Assembly (NCBI RefSeq): GCF_900009265.2
Contig: NZ_LR735021.1
Span: forward strand, 126,436-190,435
Reading direction: 5' to 3'
Length of the DNA: 64,000 bases
DNA from: Planktothrix paucivesiculata PCC 9631
GTDB lineage: Bacteria > Cyanobacteriota > Cyanobacteriia > Cyanobacteriales > Microcoleaceae
The stretch's first letter is position 1; every line of letters begins with the position of its first letter. The position numbers were made by a program, and so were the translations under genes. Positions 52,313-61,106 of this stretch are shown here, one piece after another. Under the pieces are notes generated by a model. That model was given only the letters and a program-made list of their open reading frames with translations. It was not told the DNA's origin and made no database searches.

Positions 52313-53323
52313 TCATCTTAAATGACAATTTTCATCCCGTGACCATTCAGAGGGTTGAAGCTGATTAACATACTCTATATATTGAACTAAGGGTTGATCA
52401 ATACTGAGGATTATCTGGGGATTAAACCGAATATTATCATAAATTTTGCCATCTTCATCCCTGAGCATATAATAAGCCAAACGGGTACAAAATAATAAAA
52501 ACTGACTGAACAAATAACCCAGGATTCCCTGACGTTTTTCGGTGACATAAATCGGTTGAATTCGGGTTCTTTGTGGTGCGATCGCCGTGTAAGCATAAAT
52601 CATGTGAAGGGGAGGAAATAGCCGTACATTTTTCATCATTGTCAGTAAACCAATGCAGCCATCTGCATAACGCATAGAATACTCATAACTAGACCCTAAA
52701 AAATATTGCCCTAACCTTTCTCGCCAAGTTGTTTGGGGGAATTGTCCCCGCATCGTAAAGTCAATTTGTGTCCCTAATTCATTTCTGTTTAAAGATAGCT
52801 CCATTTTAATATCTAAATGATGAATGGTTTTCAAATGTTGAGCATCAATTCCATTCATCATACAAATATGATGATGGCAACTTCTTTCAAAAGCGGTATC
52901 AGCTTGGCTAATAATCTCTTTTCCCTTCAATTCATCAAATTCAACCACACCTTCCGATGCTTTAGCATCAGGATAAATCCAAATAAAGCCGTACTTTTCC
53001 TCCGTTGCGTAAGCTGTTAATTTAGCTTGAGTAGGGATTTCCACTTGACAAGGAATATTTTGACAAACTCCTGTTTCATCAAATGCCCAATGATGAAATG
53101 CACAGCGAATCCAATTTCCCTCAACTTGCCCAATTCCTAAATCTGTTCCGAGATGAGGACAATAGGCATCTAAGGCCCGAACTTTTCCATCTTCACCTCG
53201 AAAAATGACAATTTTTTGACCGCAAATTTCTACAGATTTTGCTTTTTTTTGAGGTAATTCTTGACTAGGGCAAGCAATATACCAACCTTTGGCAATAATA
53301 TTCCAGTTATTAAATTTTTGCAT
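52313..53323 (-). CDS. Rieske non-haem iron oxygenase (3 of 3)
   Basis: 336 residues. Rieske ligands C55, H57, C74, H77 (YCPHLGTD, CAFHHWA); catalytic domain with MNGIDAQHLKTIHHLDI. Forms an operon with the amidohydrolase and DUF962 genes upstream (24-base gap). A C-terminal hydrophobic stretch (FSQFLLFCTRLAYYML) may associate with membrane, as in PaO-like oxygenases. Confidence 0.88.
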   Translation of the reverse strand: MQKFNNWNIIAKGWYIACPSQELPQKKAKSVEICGQKIVIFRGEDGKVRALDAYCPHLGTDLGIGQVEGNWIRCAFHHWAFDETGVCQNIPCQVEIPTQAKLTAYATEEKYGFIWIYPDAKASEGVVEFDELKGKEIISQADTAFERSCHHHICMMNGIDAQHLKTIHHLDIKMELSLNRNELGTQIDFTMRGQFPQTTWRERLGQYFLGSSYEYSMRYADGCIGLLTMMKNVRLFPPLHMIYAYTAIAPQRTRIQPIYVTEKRQGILGYLFSQFLLFCTRLAYYMLRDEDGKIYDNIRFNPQIILSIDQPLVQYIEYVNQLQPSEWSRDENCHLR

Positions 53324-53347
53324 AAAAAACCTTAATTTTAAAATTAG

Positions 53348-53758
53348 TTAATTGACTTTTAACTGATACTGTTGTAAAATTTCTTGACGTTGACGAATAT
53401 CCTCTCTATATTTTCCCGATAGAACCCTAAATAACAGTTTACCTAAACAAAAAGATGCTCGCCATGAGAAGATAGCATCCTGTAAATCAATAGCACTTCG
53501 TTCAAATAAAAAATGTCCAGCTAATCCGATTAACTGCGTAATAGGCAAACCGAAGAGTAACCAATAATTGTGCGATTTCCAACTGATGAAAAGTAAGCCG
53601 TAAAAGAAGAATATACCGATAATGTGAAGGCTTATATTGAGCGGGTGTTGGTGTTTCAGAACAAAAATATCCCAGTAGTCTGTAAAAGGATGATTGAGAA
53701 TGCGATCGCTAATTTTATTGTTCAATTTTGGGTTGAAATTAGGAGTGATAAATTTCAT
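53348..53758 (-). CDS. DUF962/Mpo1-like membrane protein
   Basis: 136 residues with HQHPLNISLHIIGIFFFYG, the His-rich signature of the DUF962/Mpo1 family, plus three to four hydrophobic segments. The yeast member is an Fe(II) dioxygenase of 2-hydroxy fatty acid alpha-oxidation. In this cluster, beside a fatty-acid hydroxylase and Rieske enzymes, a role on hydroxylated acyl chains is attractive but inferred. Confidence 0.6.
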   Translation of the reverse strand: MKFITPNFNPKLNNKISDRILNHPFTDYWDIFVLKHQHPLNISLHIIGIFFFYGLLFISWKSHNYWLLFGLPITQLIGLAGHFLFERSAIDLQDAIFSWRASFCLGKLLFRVLSGKYREDIRQRQEILQQYQLKVN

Positions 53759-53769
53759 AAACGATTTGA

Positions 53770-55503
53770 TTAATAAGAAGGAGATAAAAGGGTTCCCAGA
53801 CGTTCTCGACCTAAAATTTCCCTAACTTGACCTCGATTAACAACTTGAATTCCCTTAATATAAACCGCTTCCACAATTTCTTCCGATCCCCGTTTAACCA
53901 TGCGAGGTTCGCCATCTAAAATTGGATCTAAAATTTCGACTTGGGGACTAATGGGTTGGTTGAGCGCTTGAGGATTTAGTAGTAATAGATCCGCTTGAGC
54001 GCCAACCTTCAGAACACCCGTATCCAGCCTAAACCAACGAGCGGGTTCTCCGGTAACGCGAGCGATCGCCTTTTCCGGTGTCAAGAATTCTGTCGTCACA
54101 GCTTGCTTGAGCAAAGATAACGCCCCATCGTAGTAACCCAAGTTACGGACATGAGCCCCCGCATCAGTGAAACCGGGCAAAATATAGGGATGCTGCATCA
54201 GTGCTAAACGAGGTGCTAAACGATCATTTGCTCCCGTCGCCACCCAACGCAAATCCGTGTCATACTTCCGCAATGCTTCAATAAACAAATCTACAGGTTC
54301 CTGGTGTTTTTGAGCAGCAATTTCAGCAAAACTTAATCCTTGCCAACTCGTTTCAGGACAACGCACAATTTCCATTAAATCTAACTGACGATGAAATGAT
54401 TTTCGCCAATTATTTAACCATTCTTGGCGAAATTGACGGCGAAAAGTTTCCGAATCCCATAAAGTTTGTCGTTCTTGTCGTGAATTGCAGCTATTGAGTT
54501 GTGCGCCTGTGGGGAATTCTTCAAATAAAGGAGTCACGGAACCATCAGAATAAATTGTGAAGGGTTCGGTTAACGTTTGAAAGCGAACATTCCCCTTAAG
54601 AATGTGGTTCCAAAAATAGAGCAAGGGAGAAAAAATGCGCCACAATTTGCGATCATGAACGGCATCTAACGCTGATAAAACGGTCAGCCTTAACGGTTTT
54701 TGCCCAATTCCAGAACCCATGCGAAGAATATCTAAAAAAGAGGCAAGTCGCTGTAAATTTGGAGTGACTTGAAACACTAAATCTCGTTCTCGACAAAGAT
54801 CAGCAAGCATCGCATATTCTGGAAGTTTGGCGTGTTGGGATGGGATTGTACAACCCCTCCATTCTCCACTCATCCGATGCCAGGGAAACATATCTATTGA
54901 AATGCCAATAAATCCAGCATCTAAAGCATTTGTGGCAATTTGTTGCATAGTTTTAAGTTCAGTTTCTGAAGGTTGAACGGTTAAGCTACGTTCTAATCCC
55001 ATCACATGAGCGCGTAAGGCACTATGCCCCAATAAAGGCGCCACATTAGCACCCAGTTTTAATTGTTTTAAATGTTTTAAATACTCTGCGGGGGTCTGCC
55101 AAGAAACCGATTGTTTTAACCATTTTTCAATCAATTTATGGGAAAGAGTTTCGACTCTCTGAAATATATCTGCCAGCATTTGGGGTTGACCCACGGCAAC
55201 CGATAAGCTGCAATTACCAATCACCACGCTGGTCACACCATGACGCACTGATTCGCTTAATCCGGGTGCAATTTCTAACTCTAAATCGTAGTGAGTGTGA
55301 ATATCGATAAATCCCGGTGTTACCCATAAACCGGACGCATCGATAATTTGATGAGCATTGGGGGGGAGAGAAGATGCGATGCCTTGGCAGGCGGCTAACG
55401 CCATCGCCACAATCTTACCCTTTTCAATCCCAATATCTCCTCGCATTGGTGCGGAGCCTAAACCGTCGAAAATTAACCCGTTTTGAATTAGCAAATCTAA
55501 CAT
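53770..55503 (-). CDS. N-acyl-D-amino-acid deacylase-type amidohydrolase
   Basis: 577 residues. Amidohydrolase superfamily: PGFIDIHTHYDLELE (H69, H71), VIGNCS (the Cys found in D-aminoacylases), GHSALRAHVMG, GFTDAGAHV (catalytic Asp) and the C-terminal LLLLNPQAL/DLRWVATG segments. It hydrolyses N-acyl amino acid-like amides. First gene of the cluster; in the same pathway as the GH3 amide-forming enzyme, it could process, recycle or detoxify the product. Confidence 0.82.
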   Translation of the reverse strand: MLDLLIQNGLIFDGLGSAPMRGDIGIEKGKIVAMALAACQGIASSLPPNAHQIIDASGLWVTPGFIDIHTHYDLELEIAPGLSESVRHGVTSVVIGNCSLSVAVGQPQMLADIFQRVETLSHKLIEKWLKQSVSWQTPAEYLKHLKQLKLGANVAPLLGHSALRAHVMGLERSLTVQPSETELKTMQQIATNALDAGFIGISIDMFPWHRMSGEWRGCTIPSQHAKLPEYAMLADLCRERDLVFQVTPNLQRLASFLDILRMGSGIGQKPLRLTVLSALDAVHDRKLWRIFSPLLYFWNHILKGNVRFQTLTEPFTIYSDGSVTPLFEEFPTGAQLNSCNSRQERQTLWDSETFRRQFRQEWLNNWRKSFHRQLDLMEIVRCPETSWQGLSFAEIAAQKHQEPVDLFIEALRKYDTDLRWVATGANDRLAPRLALMQHPYILPGFTDAGAHVRNLGYYDGALSLLKQAVTTEFLTPEKAIARVTGEPARWFRLDTGVLKVGAQADLLLLNPQALNQPISPQVEILDPILDGEPRMVKRGSEEIVEAVYIKGIQVVNRGQVREILGRERLGTLLSPSY

Positions 55504-55563
55504 AATTTTTTGTTGTTTGGGTTGTTAGTTGTTGTAATTCATCCTAATGCAATAGAAGTTAAG

Positions 55564-56469
55564 CTATAATTGTTCGATTCTTGAGCGTAATTCCATAATA
55601 TCGGGATGTTGAGTAAAGTCAAGGTTATTAATTCCCCAACGAAAATATTTTGTTAGAGAAATATAGTGATGTTTTTGTTGCTGCAATTGCTTCTGCATTT
55701 CCATTTGCCTTTGAATATCTTTTCCATGAAACCATATTAAATACTGTTTCTGTGTCCAAAAGTTCTCTTGTTCAAACTGATTTTGATACATCGCAAGGCT
55801 GTCTTCAAATTTTTCTGTTGTGACTGTTTCAACAGCTTGTCTAAATTCGTTAATTAACCCTAAAGCTTCACTTTTACAATCTTGTAAATCCAATGAAGCG
55901 GGCAGTGTACCACTATTGCCTGTCCATGTCGTTTTGAGTTGTTCTCGTGCTGCACTCATGTTAACCAAGTCACTCAACGCCCAGCGTACAGCTTGGTAAG
56001 CTTGCAGGTTCTTGGCACTACTTTCAATCCATGCTGAAATGAGATCAATTCCTGGTGAATCTTGATGTCCCCACTTAGAAAGTTTAGGATTTTCCTGCTT
56101 CTGCCTGTAATTTTCTAGCCAATAGGTGTGAATTAAATTAGGATCTAAGAGATAGTTCTCAATACAAGCGCGATAAGTTAAAACAATAGAACTATTACCT
56201 AACCTATTACCTAGTGGAAGTAATTGGCAGTTAGCAGTTGGTTGAATATCGAAATCGCGATCGCGAAAAACAATGTATTTCTGATTTACTGCTTGATTAT
56301 TAGAGAGGTAGCCTTCAGCAAAGATTGAAAAAGTAAATTTACTACCCGCAGGCACAATTGTGCATCGATCACCTGGTATGCCATCAACTACTTTGTCAAG
56401 CAAGCTATAATCTAAGCTGCTCCCCTTCCCTTCACAAAAAATTATTTTTCCACCGCTAACAACACTCAC
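55564..56469 (-). CDS. DUF4435/TOPRIM-like effector (AriB-like)
   Basis: 301 residues from GTG 56469. GGKIIFCEGKGSSLDYSLLD (TOPRIM Glu motif), YIVFRDRDFD (DxD) and RACIENYLLDP match the DUF4435 pattern. It begins 2 bases after the ATPase gene. AAA-15 ATPase plus DUF4435 is the PARIS (AriA/AriB) arrangement, in which the TOPRIM protein is a released nuclease effector. Other OLD-like pairs share this layout, so PARIS itself is not proven. Confidence 0.68.
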   Translation of the reverse strand: MSVVSGGKIIFCEGKGSSLDYSLLDKVVDGIPGDRCTIVPAGSKFTFSIFAEGYLSNNQAVNQKYIVFRDRDFDIQPTANCQLLPLGNRLGNSSIVLTYRACIENYLLDPNLIHTYWLENYRQKQENPKLSKWGHQDSPGIDLISAWIESSAKNLQAYQAVRWALSDLVNMSAAREQLKTTWTGNSGTLPASLDLQDCKSEALGLINEFRQAVETVTTEKFEDSLAMYQNQFEQENFWTQKQYLIWFHGKDIQRQMEMQKQLQQQKHHYISLTKYFRWGINNLDFTQHPDIMELRSRIEQL

Positions 56470-56471
56470 AA

Positions 56472-57530
56472 TTATACCTCGATGCGGACAATGGATGCTT
56501 CAGGTATTAACTGCTCTACATAATCGGAGTGAGTTGTAATGATAAATTGATTATTTTTCCCTAATTTGGGTAAAGCTCTCAACAATGCTTGTTGCATAGG
56601 TGGGTGTAAATGTAACTCAATCTCATCAATCAATATCACCGAATTATGAATATTCCAATTGGCAAAGTCCATCAAGATGGGAAAGGTAGCACGCTCACCC
56701 CCAGACATCTCAGAAATTTCATAGTGATTTTTACCATCGTAGAGATAAAACCAAGGTTCGCTGAGAATATCATCGATACCCTCTCGTGGAATTGAACCTT
56801 CAAAGCTACGTTCTGGAAAAACGGCTTTATAAGCTTGTTCAATTTCAGCATATAAGTCTTTCTGCCCAGGACGCAATTGCAGATTTTTGTCTTTCACATC
56901 TTGATGAAATATTCGCCACTTTGATAGGCGATCGCGTAAAATATCATCTGTGATTTCAATTTTGCCATCCACGTTTTCAGTAGTTAAGCTAGTTGAAGTT
57001 CTTTGCTCTGTATACCAAAAAACTGTGCCAACTCGTTCAAACACCTGAAACCCTTCTGAACGAAGTAATTGCTTTGCATATTCTCGTCCTTTGAATTGAA
57101 ACAATTCAGCCGCCGTGTTTGCTTGAACGCCCTCACCTTGCCATCTAAGAGATACACTATGTTCGTTAGCGGGAGAAACTGGTAAATCGTGGCTCATCTT
57201 TTGTAATTTGTGATGAAACTCACCCACTGCTTCGAGTTCTGGGCTAGGAAATTGTACTTTTAGAGTTACTTCTGGTTCAAACCTTCCCCAATTACTCCCT
57301 AACAATTCATAGTTAAATCCTGGCCATTGTAATTTAGGAAGTTTTTTTAATCGCCCAGTTGCAACTCCCAGTGTAGCAGCTATTGCTTGTAAAAGGCTTG
57401 TTTTTCCAGAGCCGTTCATTCCTATTATGACTATAATATCTCGTGCTAATCCAGTTTCTGGATCGGTGAAATCGAATGACCGCTCCCGAAACTTTTTGAA
57501 ATACTTTAACTGGACAGATTGAACTTTCAT
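56472..57530 (-). CDS. ABC/AAA15-type ATPase (AriA/OLD-like)
   Basis: 352 residues: Walker A IIGMNGSGKTSLLQAIAA, Q-loop region, signature ISEMSGGERATFPILM, Walker B SVILIDEIELHLHP and H-loop FIITTHSDYVEQL. An SMC/Rad50-like ATPase without a long coiled coil, as in AriA. With the following DUF4435 gene it forms a probable anti-phage pair. Confidence 0.85.
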   Translation of the reverse strand: MKVQSVQLKYFKKFRERSFDFTDPETGLARDIIVIIGMNGSGKTSLLQAIAATLGVATGRLKKLPKLQWPGFNYELLGSNWGRFEPEVTLKVQFPSPELEAVGEFHHKLQKMSHDLPVSPANEHSVSLRWQGEGVQANTAAELFQFKGREYAKQLLRSEGFQVFERVGTVFWYTEQRTSTSLTTENVDGKIEITDDILRDRLSKWRIFHQDVKDKNLQLRPGQKDLYAEIEQAYKAVFPERSFEGSIPREGIDDILSEPWFYLYDGKNHYEISEMSGGERATFPILMDFANWNIHNSVILIDEIELHLHPPMQQALLRALPKLGKNNQFIITTHSDYVEQLIPEASIVRIEV

Positions 57531-57572
57531 GTCGGAAGTTTATTGAAAAGGATAGAGACTGTTTGTATAGAG

Positions 57573-58880
57573 TTACTTTATGCTTATTTTATAACCCTTT
57601 TGCCCATAATGCTCTGTTTTTATCCACTGCGCTCGCCTCCCTTTCACACACATCCTTAAAGTAACAAAAATCATCACAGGAATCCAATGCACCATATAAA
57701 ACGAACCTTGAATTGTTGCCCAAATTAATTGCCATCCTCGTAAACTTTGATATTGGTAAACTCCTGCCATAAACCCAACCGTTAGAAGTAACCCAAGTAA
57801 AGTTTGTAGAGGAAAAAGAACGGGATGGTGGCTATAAAAAACTGTCCATAAGAGATCGGCAATTAACCCTATAGGAAGTAGAAATTGTAACAATAAAAAT
57901 AATAATAAATCAAGTTCTTTTTTCCAATTTAAAGTTAAAATGTGGGGAAAATAATCGAGGTAACGTTGATAGCCCCCTTCTGCCCAGCGACAGTGTTGAT
58001 GCCAAAGGCTTTTCCAGTTTGTCACACCTTCCTCCTGAACTGCTGATAACGTAACAAACTCGATTTCTGCACCGATTAAATATAGCTGGAAAGTGAGATC
58101 TAAATCTTCAGTTACCGTATCTTCACTCCAACCGTTACACTGTTCTAGCAATTCTCGCCGCACTAACATTCCATTCCCCCGGAGTTCAGTCATTCCCGCC
58201 GCCGCAATGCGATGAGTTTGCAGAAAAGCATCACAATTCATTTCCATTTGTTGGCAACGAGTCAGGAAATTGGTATCTGCATTAGAAATCGTTTTTCGGG
58301 TTTGTACGGCACCGATGGCACTTTGCCTAAATAAAGGAACTGTTTGCATTAAGAAATCGGCCGGAAGTTGAGCATCGGCATCACAAATTAACATAATCTC
58401 TCCCTGGGTAAAGGGAAAAACTGAGTTCAATGCCCCAGCTTTACCACCGTTTGATTCTCGACGATGTACTTGTAATTGGGGAAATTGACTTTGTAATTGA
58501 CTCAAAATATGGGGAGTTTGATCCGTACTCCCATCATCAATTACCCAGATATCCAAAAGAGAAGTTGGATAATTTAGGTGAAATAAGTTATCAATTAAAT
58601 CAGTTAAAACTGCACTTTCATTTTTAGCAGGAACTAAAATAGAAACTCTGGGTAAATCGACATCAACTTCCATCTGGAGCGAAGTTGGTTTTGCTATCAA
58701 CATCCGTAGGATTTGAATCGTCAGGATTGCTGTTAATCCCCCCATGAACCATTGCGTTTGGGGTTGCCAGTGCAGTAGACTGACCATACCCCAAATGAGT
58801 AGAACCACCAGCCTTGCTTTCCAATGTCGATCCGACTCGGCACGGAGATCATGACTTGAGCGATCAATACGAGTTTCCAT
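57573..58880 (-). CDS. Family 2 glycosyltransferase, membrane-bound
   Basis: 435 residues from ATG 58880 (a TTG at 58919 overlaps the upstream gene). N-terminal TM pair, GT-A domain with VSILVPAKNE, VIDDGST, ICDADAQ (DxD) and TEDLDLTFQL (catalytic Asp), then QHCRW (QxxRW), and C-terminal TM helices. This is a processive-type GT2 (cellulose/hyaluronan/poly-GlcNAc synthase-like). Co-directional with the NTF2-like gene 8 bases upstream. Confidence 0.88.
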   Translation of the reverse strand: METRIDRSSHDLRAESDRHWKARLVVLLIWGMVSLLHWQPQTQWFMGGLTAILTIQILRMLIAKPTSLQMEVDVDLPRVSILVPAKNESAVLTDLIDNLFHLNYPTSLLDIWVIDDGSTDQTPHILSQLQSQFPQLQVHRRESNGGKAGALNSVFPFTQGEIMLICDADAQLPADFLMQTVPLFRQSAIGAVQTRKTISNADTNFLTRCQQMEMNCDAFLQTHRIAAAGMTELRGNGMLVRRELLEQCNGWSEDTVTEDLDLTFQLYLIGAEIEFVTLSAVQEEGVTNWKSLWHQHCRWAEGGYQRYLDYFPHILTLNWKKELDLLLFLLLQFLLPIGLIADLLWTVFYSHHPVLFPLQTLLGLLLTVGFMAGVYQYQSLRGWQLIWATIQGSFYMVHWIPVMIFVTLRMCVKGRRAQWIKTEHYGQKGYKISIK

Positions 58881-58888
58881 TCTATTAG

Positions 58889-59527
58889 CTACAGCTTTGA
58901 CGTTACTTGTCTGCGCCAACGATGCCAGAACAGCATCCCCACAGCCCCTATTATGGCACCGCCCAACCCCGTAGCAACTGCGATCGCACGCCCCGCTTGT
59001 TGAGCGCCATGCAGTACCGGGTTATTCAGTAGATTAGACGAGAAATGCAGGGATTGAATCGTCCATCTGCCCTGAAACTTCTGCATCACGGCTGTCCACC
59101 GCATTGCCATATTAGCAGAATTACCATCTTGGAAAGAGAAGGTTGCGATCGCATCTCCATAGGAAACCGCAGTCTCCGGCGCGAGAAAGCTTCTCGGATC
59201 ATCCACCTTAACTTCCATTGCGATCTTTTGGATCGAATTGGAAAACTGCTGATTCCAGTATGTCTCAAACTCTTGCACCTTATGAAACACCTGGTTATCC
59301 ACAGTTGTAATCGTGAATGAGGGGTGTAAGTAAGGCTCAATTTTGGAAAAATCACGAGTGTTGATAGCTTTTAAGGCTATCTCCCGCGCCTGAATAATCC
59401 CATTGATGTCCTGTTGATTAACCTCTGCTAAGGCGCATTGAGGCATATTCCAAATTGTCAGCACTAGCAAAACGCTCCAAAGTAGCTGCCAATATTGATG
59501 TGCAATTGTGAGTTTTTGTTTGCTCAT
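58889..59527 (-). CDS. Secreted/anchored NTF2-like protein
   Basis: 212 residues. N-terminal signal or TM segment (LLWSVLLVLTIWNMPQCALA), then an NTF2/SnoaL-like domain (EIALKAINTRDFSKIEPYLH, RWTAVMQKFQGRWTIQSLHF) and a C-terminal TM (AVATGLGGAIIGAVGMLFWH). Likely a periplasmic domain tethered next to the glycosyltransferase. Function unknown. Confidence 0.7.
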   Translation of the reverse strand: MSKQKLTIAHQYWQLLWSVLLVLTIWNMPQCALAEVNQQDINGIIQAREIALKAINTRDFSKIEPYLHPSFTITTVDNQVFHKVQEFETYWNQQFSNSIQKIAMEVKVDDPRSFLAPETAVSYGDAIATFSFQDGNSANMAMRWTAVMQKFQGRWTIQSLHFSSNLLNNPVLHGAQQAGRAIAVATGLGGAIIGAVGMLFWHRWRRQVTSKL

Positions 59528-59638
59528 AGCCGCTTATTTTTCGACTTCAGTGCTAATCTAACATCTGATTGAAGTGGAAGTGAAAACTTCTGACCGTTGG
59601 AGTTAGAGATTTGACACAAAGGAACACGAACTAATTTA

Positions 59639-59668
59639 GAACATAGTGGAAAATTTTCCACTATGTTC
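59639..59668. repeat. 30-bp perfect palindrome upstream of ParB-like gene 2
   Basis: GAACATAGTGGAAAA followed by its reverse complement, 90 bases ahead of the second ParB-like start. Near-identical to the palindrome at 30624-30653. Confidence 0.85.
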
Positions 59669-59758
59669 GGTTTGATTCATTTCGTTCAGTGAAGCGATCG
59701 CTTAAAATGGCGAGTATACTTAATCCCAAATAATTAAACTGTCAACAAACTATCCCAC

Positions 59759-60865
59759 TTGTCCTCTCTACCCGATGCCCACTCCACTCTAACAACCGTA
59801 GACCCCAAACTCCTCAAACCCCATCCCCGCTACCTGAAAATCTATGGTCGGATGAACATCGAGGAATTGGTCGAACAAATTCAATTGTCCAATTGGATTA
59901 ACCCCATTCTCATCACCCCAAAACAGATTATTGTTAGTGGTCATCGACGCTGGCAAGCTGCCCTACAATTAAAGTGGAGCGCCATTCCCGTTGAAATTCG
60001 AGCCTTTCCCAACCGACTCTGTGAACTCGAAGCCCTCCTGAGTGAAAATCTCGCCCGACCCAAAACCCGGGAACAAAAAGTTCGAGAAGCCAACTCTTGG
60101 AAAGAAATTGAATCGGCGCGCGCCAAACAACGGCAAGAAGCCGGACTTAAAATTGATGAACCCGACAACCTTATGGATATATTTTCAGAAGGTAGGAAGG
60201 GAACCACCCGTGATTTAGTTGCTGCTAAGGTGGGTTTGGGTTCGGGTGTCACTTATACTAAAGCGGCTAAAGTCGTGGCTCAGATTGATTGGGAAATCAA
60301 AGCCGGAAACGAAGAATGGGCTGATGCTTGGCGTTCAATTCTCAACACCGTTAGTATTCAAGCGGCTTATTCCTTACTGAAACTGCCTCGAAAACAACAA
60401 AAACAAATCTTAGATTTAATTGCTACAGGTCAAGCTCGGACTCCCAAAGAAGCTGCTCTACTGCTGGCCGAAGAAGCCAGTCTTGATGACCCCCGCTTAT
60501 TTGTATCGGGGGACTTTGCCGTTGTCAACATTGACCCGAACCTAACCTTTGCTCCCTCGGACAATCGCTGGAATGGGTATTGGGGAAGGGTGGAAGGCAC
60601 AGGAACTTCTGGGTTAATTGTGCTGAACTTGGGGAGTGAAATGCTGCAATTTTACAGTCGAGATTTAGTAGAAATTGATGAGCCAACAGAGGAATTTTTA
60701 CAAGTTGCTTCAAAGGTATTACGACTCCGAAGTTTGGACTTAGATGAACTGGAAATCGCGTTGCTGGATGTGTTGCAACAGCGTGTAGAATTTACGCCTC
60801 GACAACTGCTGTATCTGGAATATTTGGAAAAAGTTTTAACGTTACCTCGACTTTCCGGCTCTTAA
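59759..60865 (+). CDS. ParB-like nuclease-fold protein, copy 2
   Basis: 368 residues; no ATG is available, so the start is probably TTG 59759. LLKPHPRYLKIYGRMNIEEL, WINPILITPKQIIVSGHRRW and EALLSENLARPKTREQKVRE align with ParB-like protein 1, as do VAAKVGLGSGVTYTKAAKVV and the following helices. The C-terminal part differs (KOW/SH3-like segment FAVVNIDPNLTFAPSDNRWN). A paralogue of the 30232 gene, also without ParA next to it. The TTG start and palindrome suggest low, controlled expression. Confidence 0.78.
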   Translation: MSSLPDAHSTLTTVDPKLLKPHPRYLKIYGRMNIEELVEQIQLSNWINPILITPKQIIVSGHRRWQAALQLKWSAIPVEIRAFPNRLCELEALLSENLARPKTREQKVREANSWKEIESARAKQRQEAGLKIDEPDNLMDIFSEGRKGTTRDLVAAKVGLGSGVTYTKAAKVVAQIDWEIKAGNEEWADAWRSILNTVSIQAAYSLLKLPRKQQKQILDLIATGQARTPKEAALLLAEEASLDDPRLFVSGDFAVVNIDPNLTFAPSDNRWNGYWGRVEGTGTSGLIVLNLGSEMLQFYSRDLVEIDEPTEEFLQVASKVLRLRSLDLDELEIALLDVLQQRVEFTPRQLLYLEYLEKVLTLPRLSGS

Positions 60866-60885
60866 TTTCTCAACCCGTGTGAAAA

Positions 60886-60913
60886 CAGCCTTCCCCAAGA
60901 GAGGAAAGCTGTG
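60886..60913 (+). terminator. Hairpin after ParB-like gene 2
   Basis: ACAGCCTTCC pairs with GGAAAGCTGT (one mismatch) around an 8-base loop, 20 bases past the stop codon. A probable terminator without a clear T-run. The 190 bases to the next gene hold nothing else recognisable. Confidence 0.45.
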
Positions 60914-61106
60914 TTGCTTGCGTAATAATGATTAGGGAGAGTTAGGTTAAGATAATGCACGTTCTCTGACGCTTAGTTTTTCATTTGAAATTGGCGTTTG
61001 AATGGGGAATGAAAACCAATCATAATATCTGAAGTGGGTACACCCATCTCGACATGATCTCATTCAGGATTAAATTTCCAGGGTTTATATTCAAGGAGAT
61101 GTGGCA

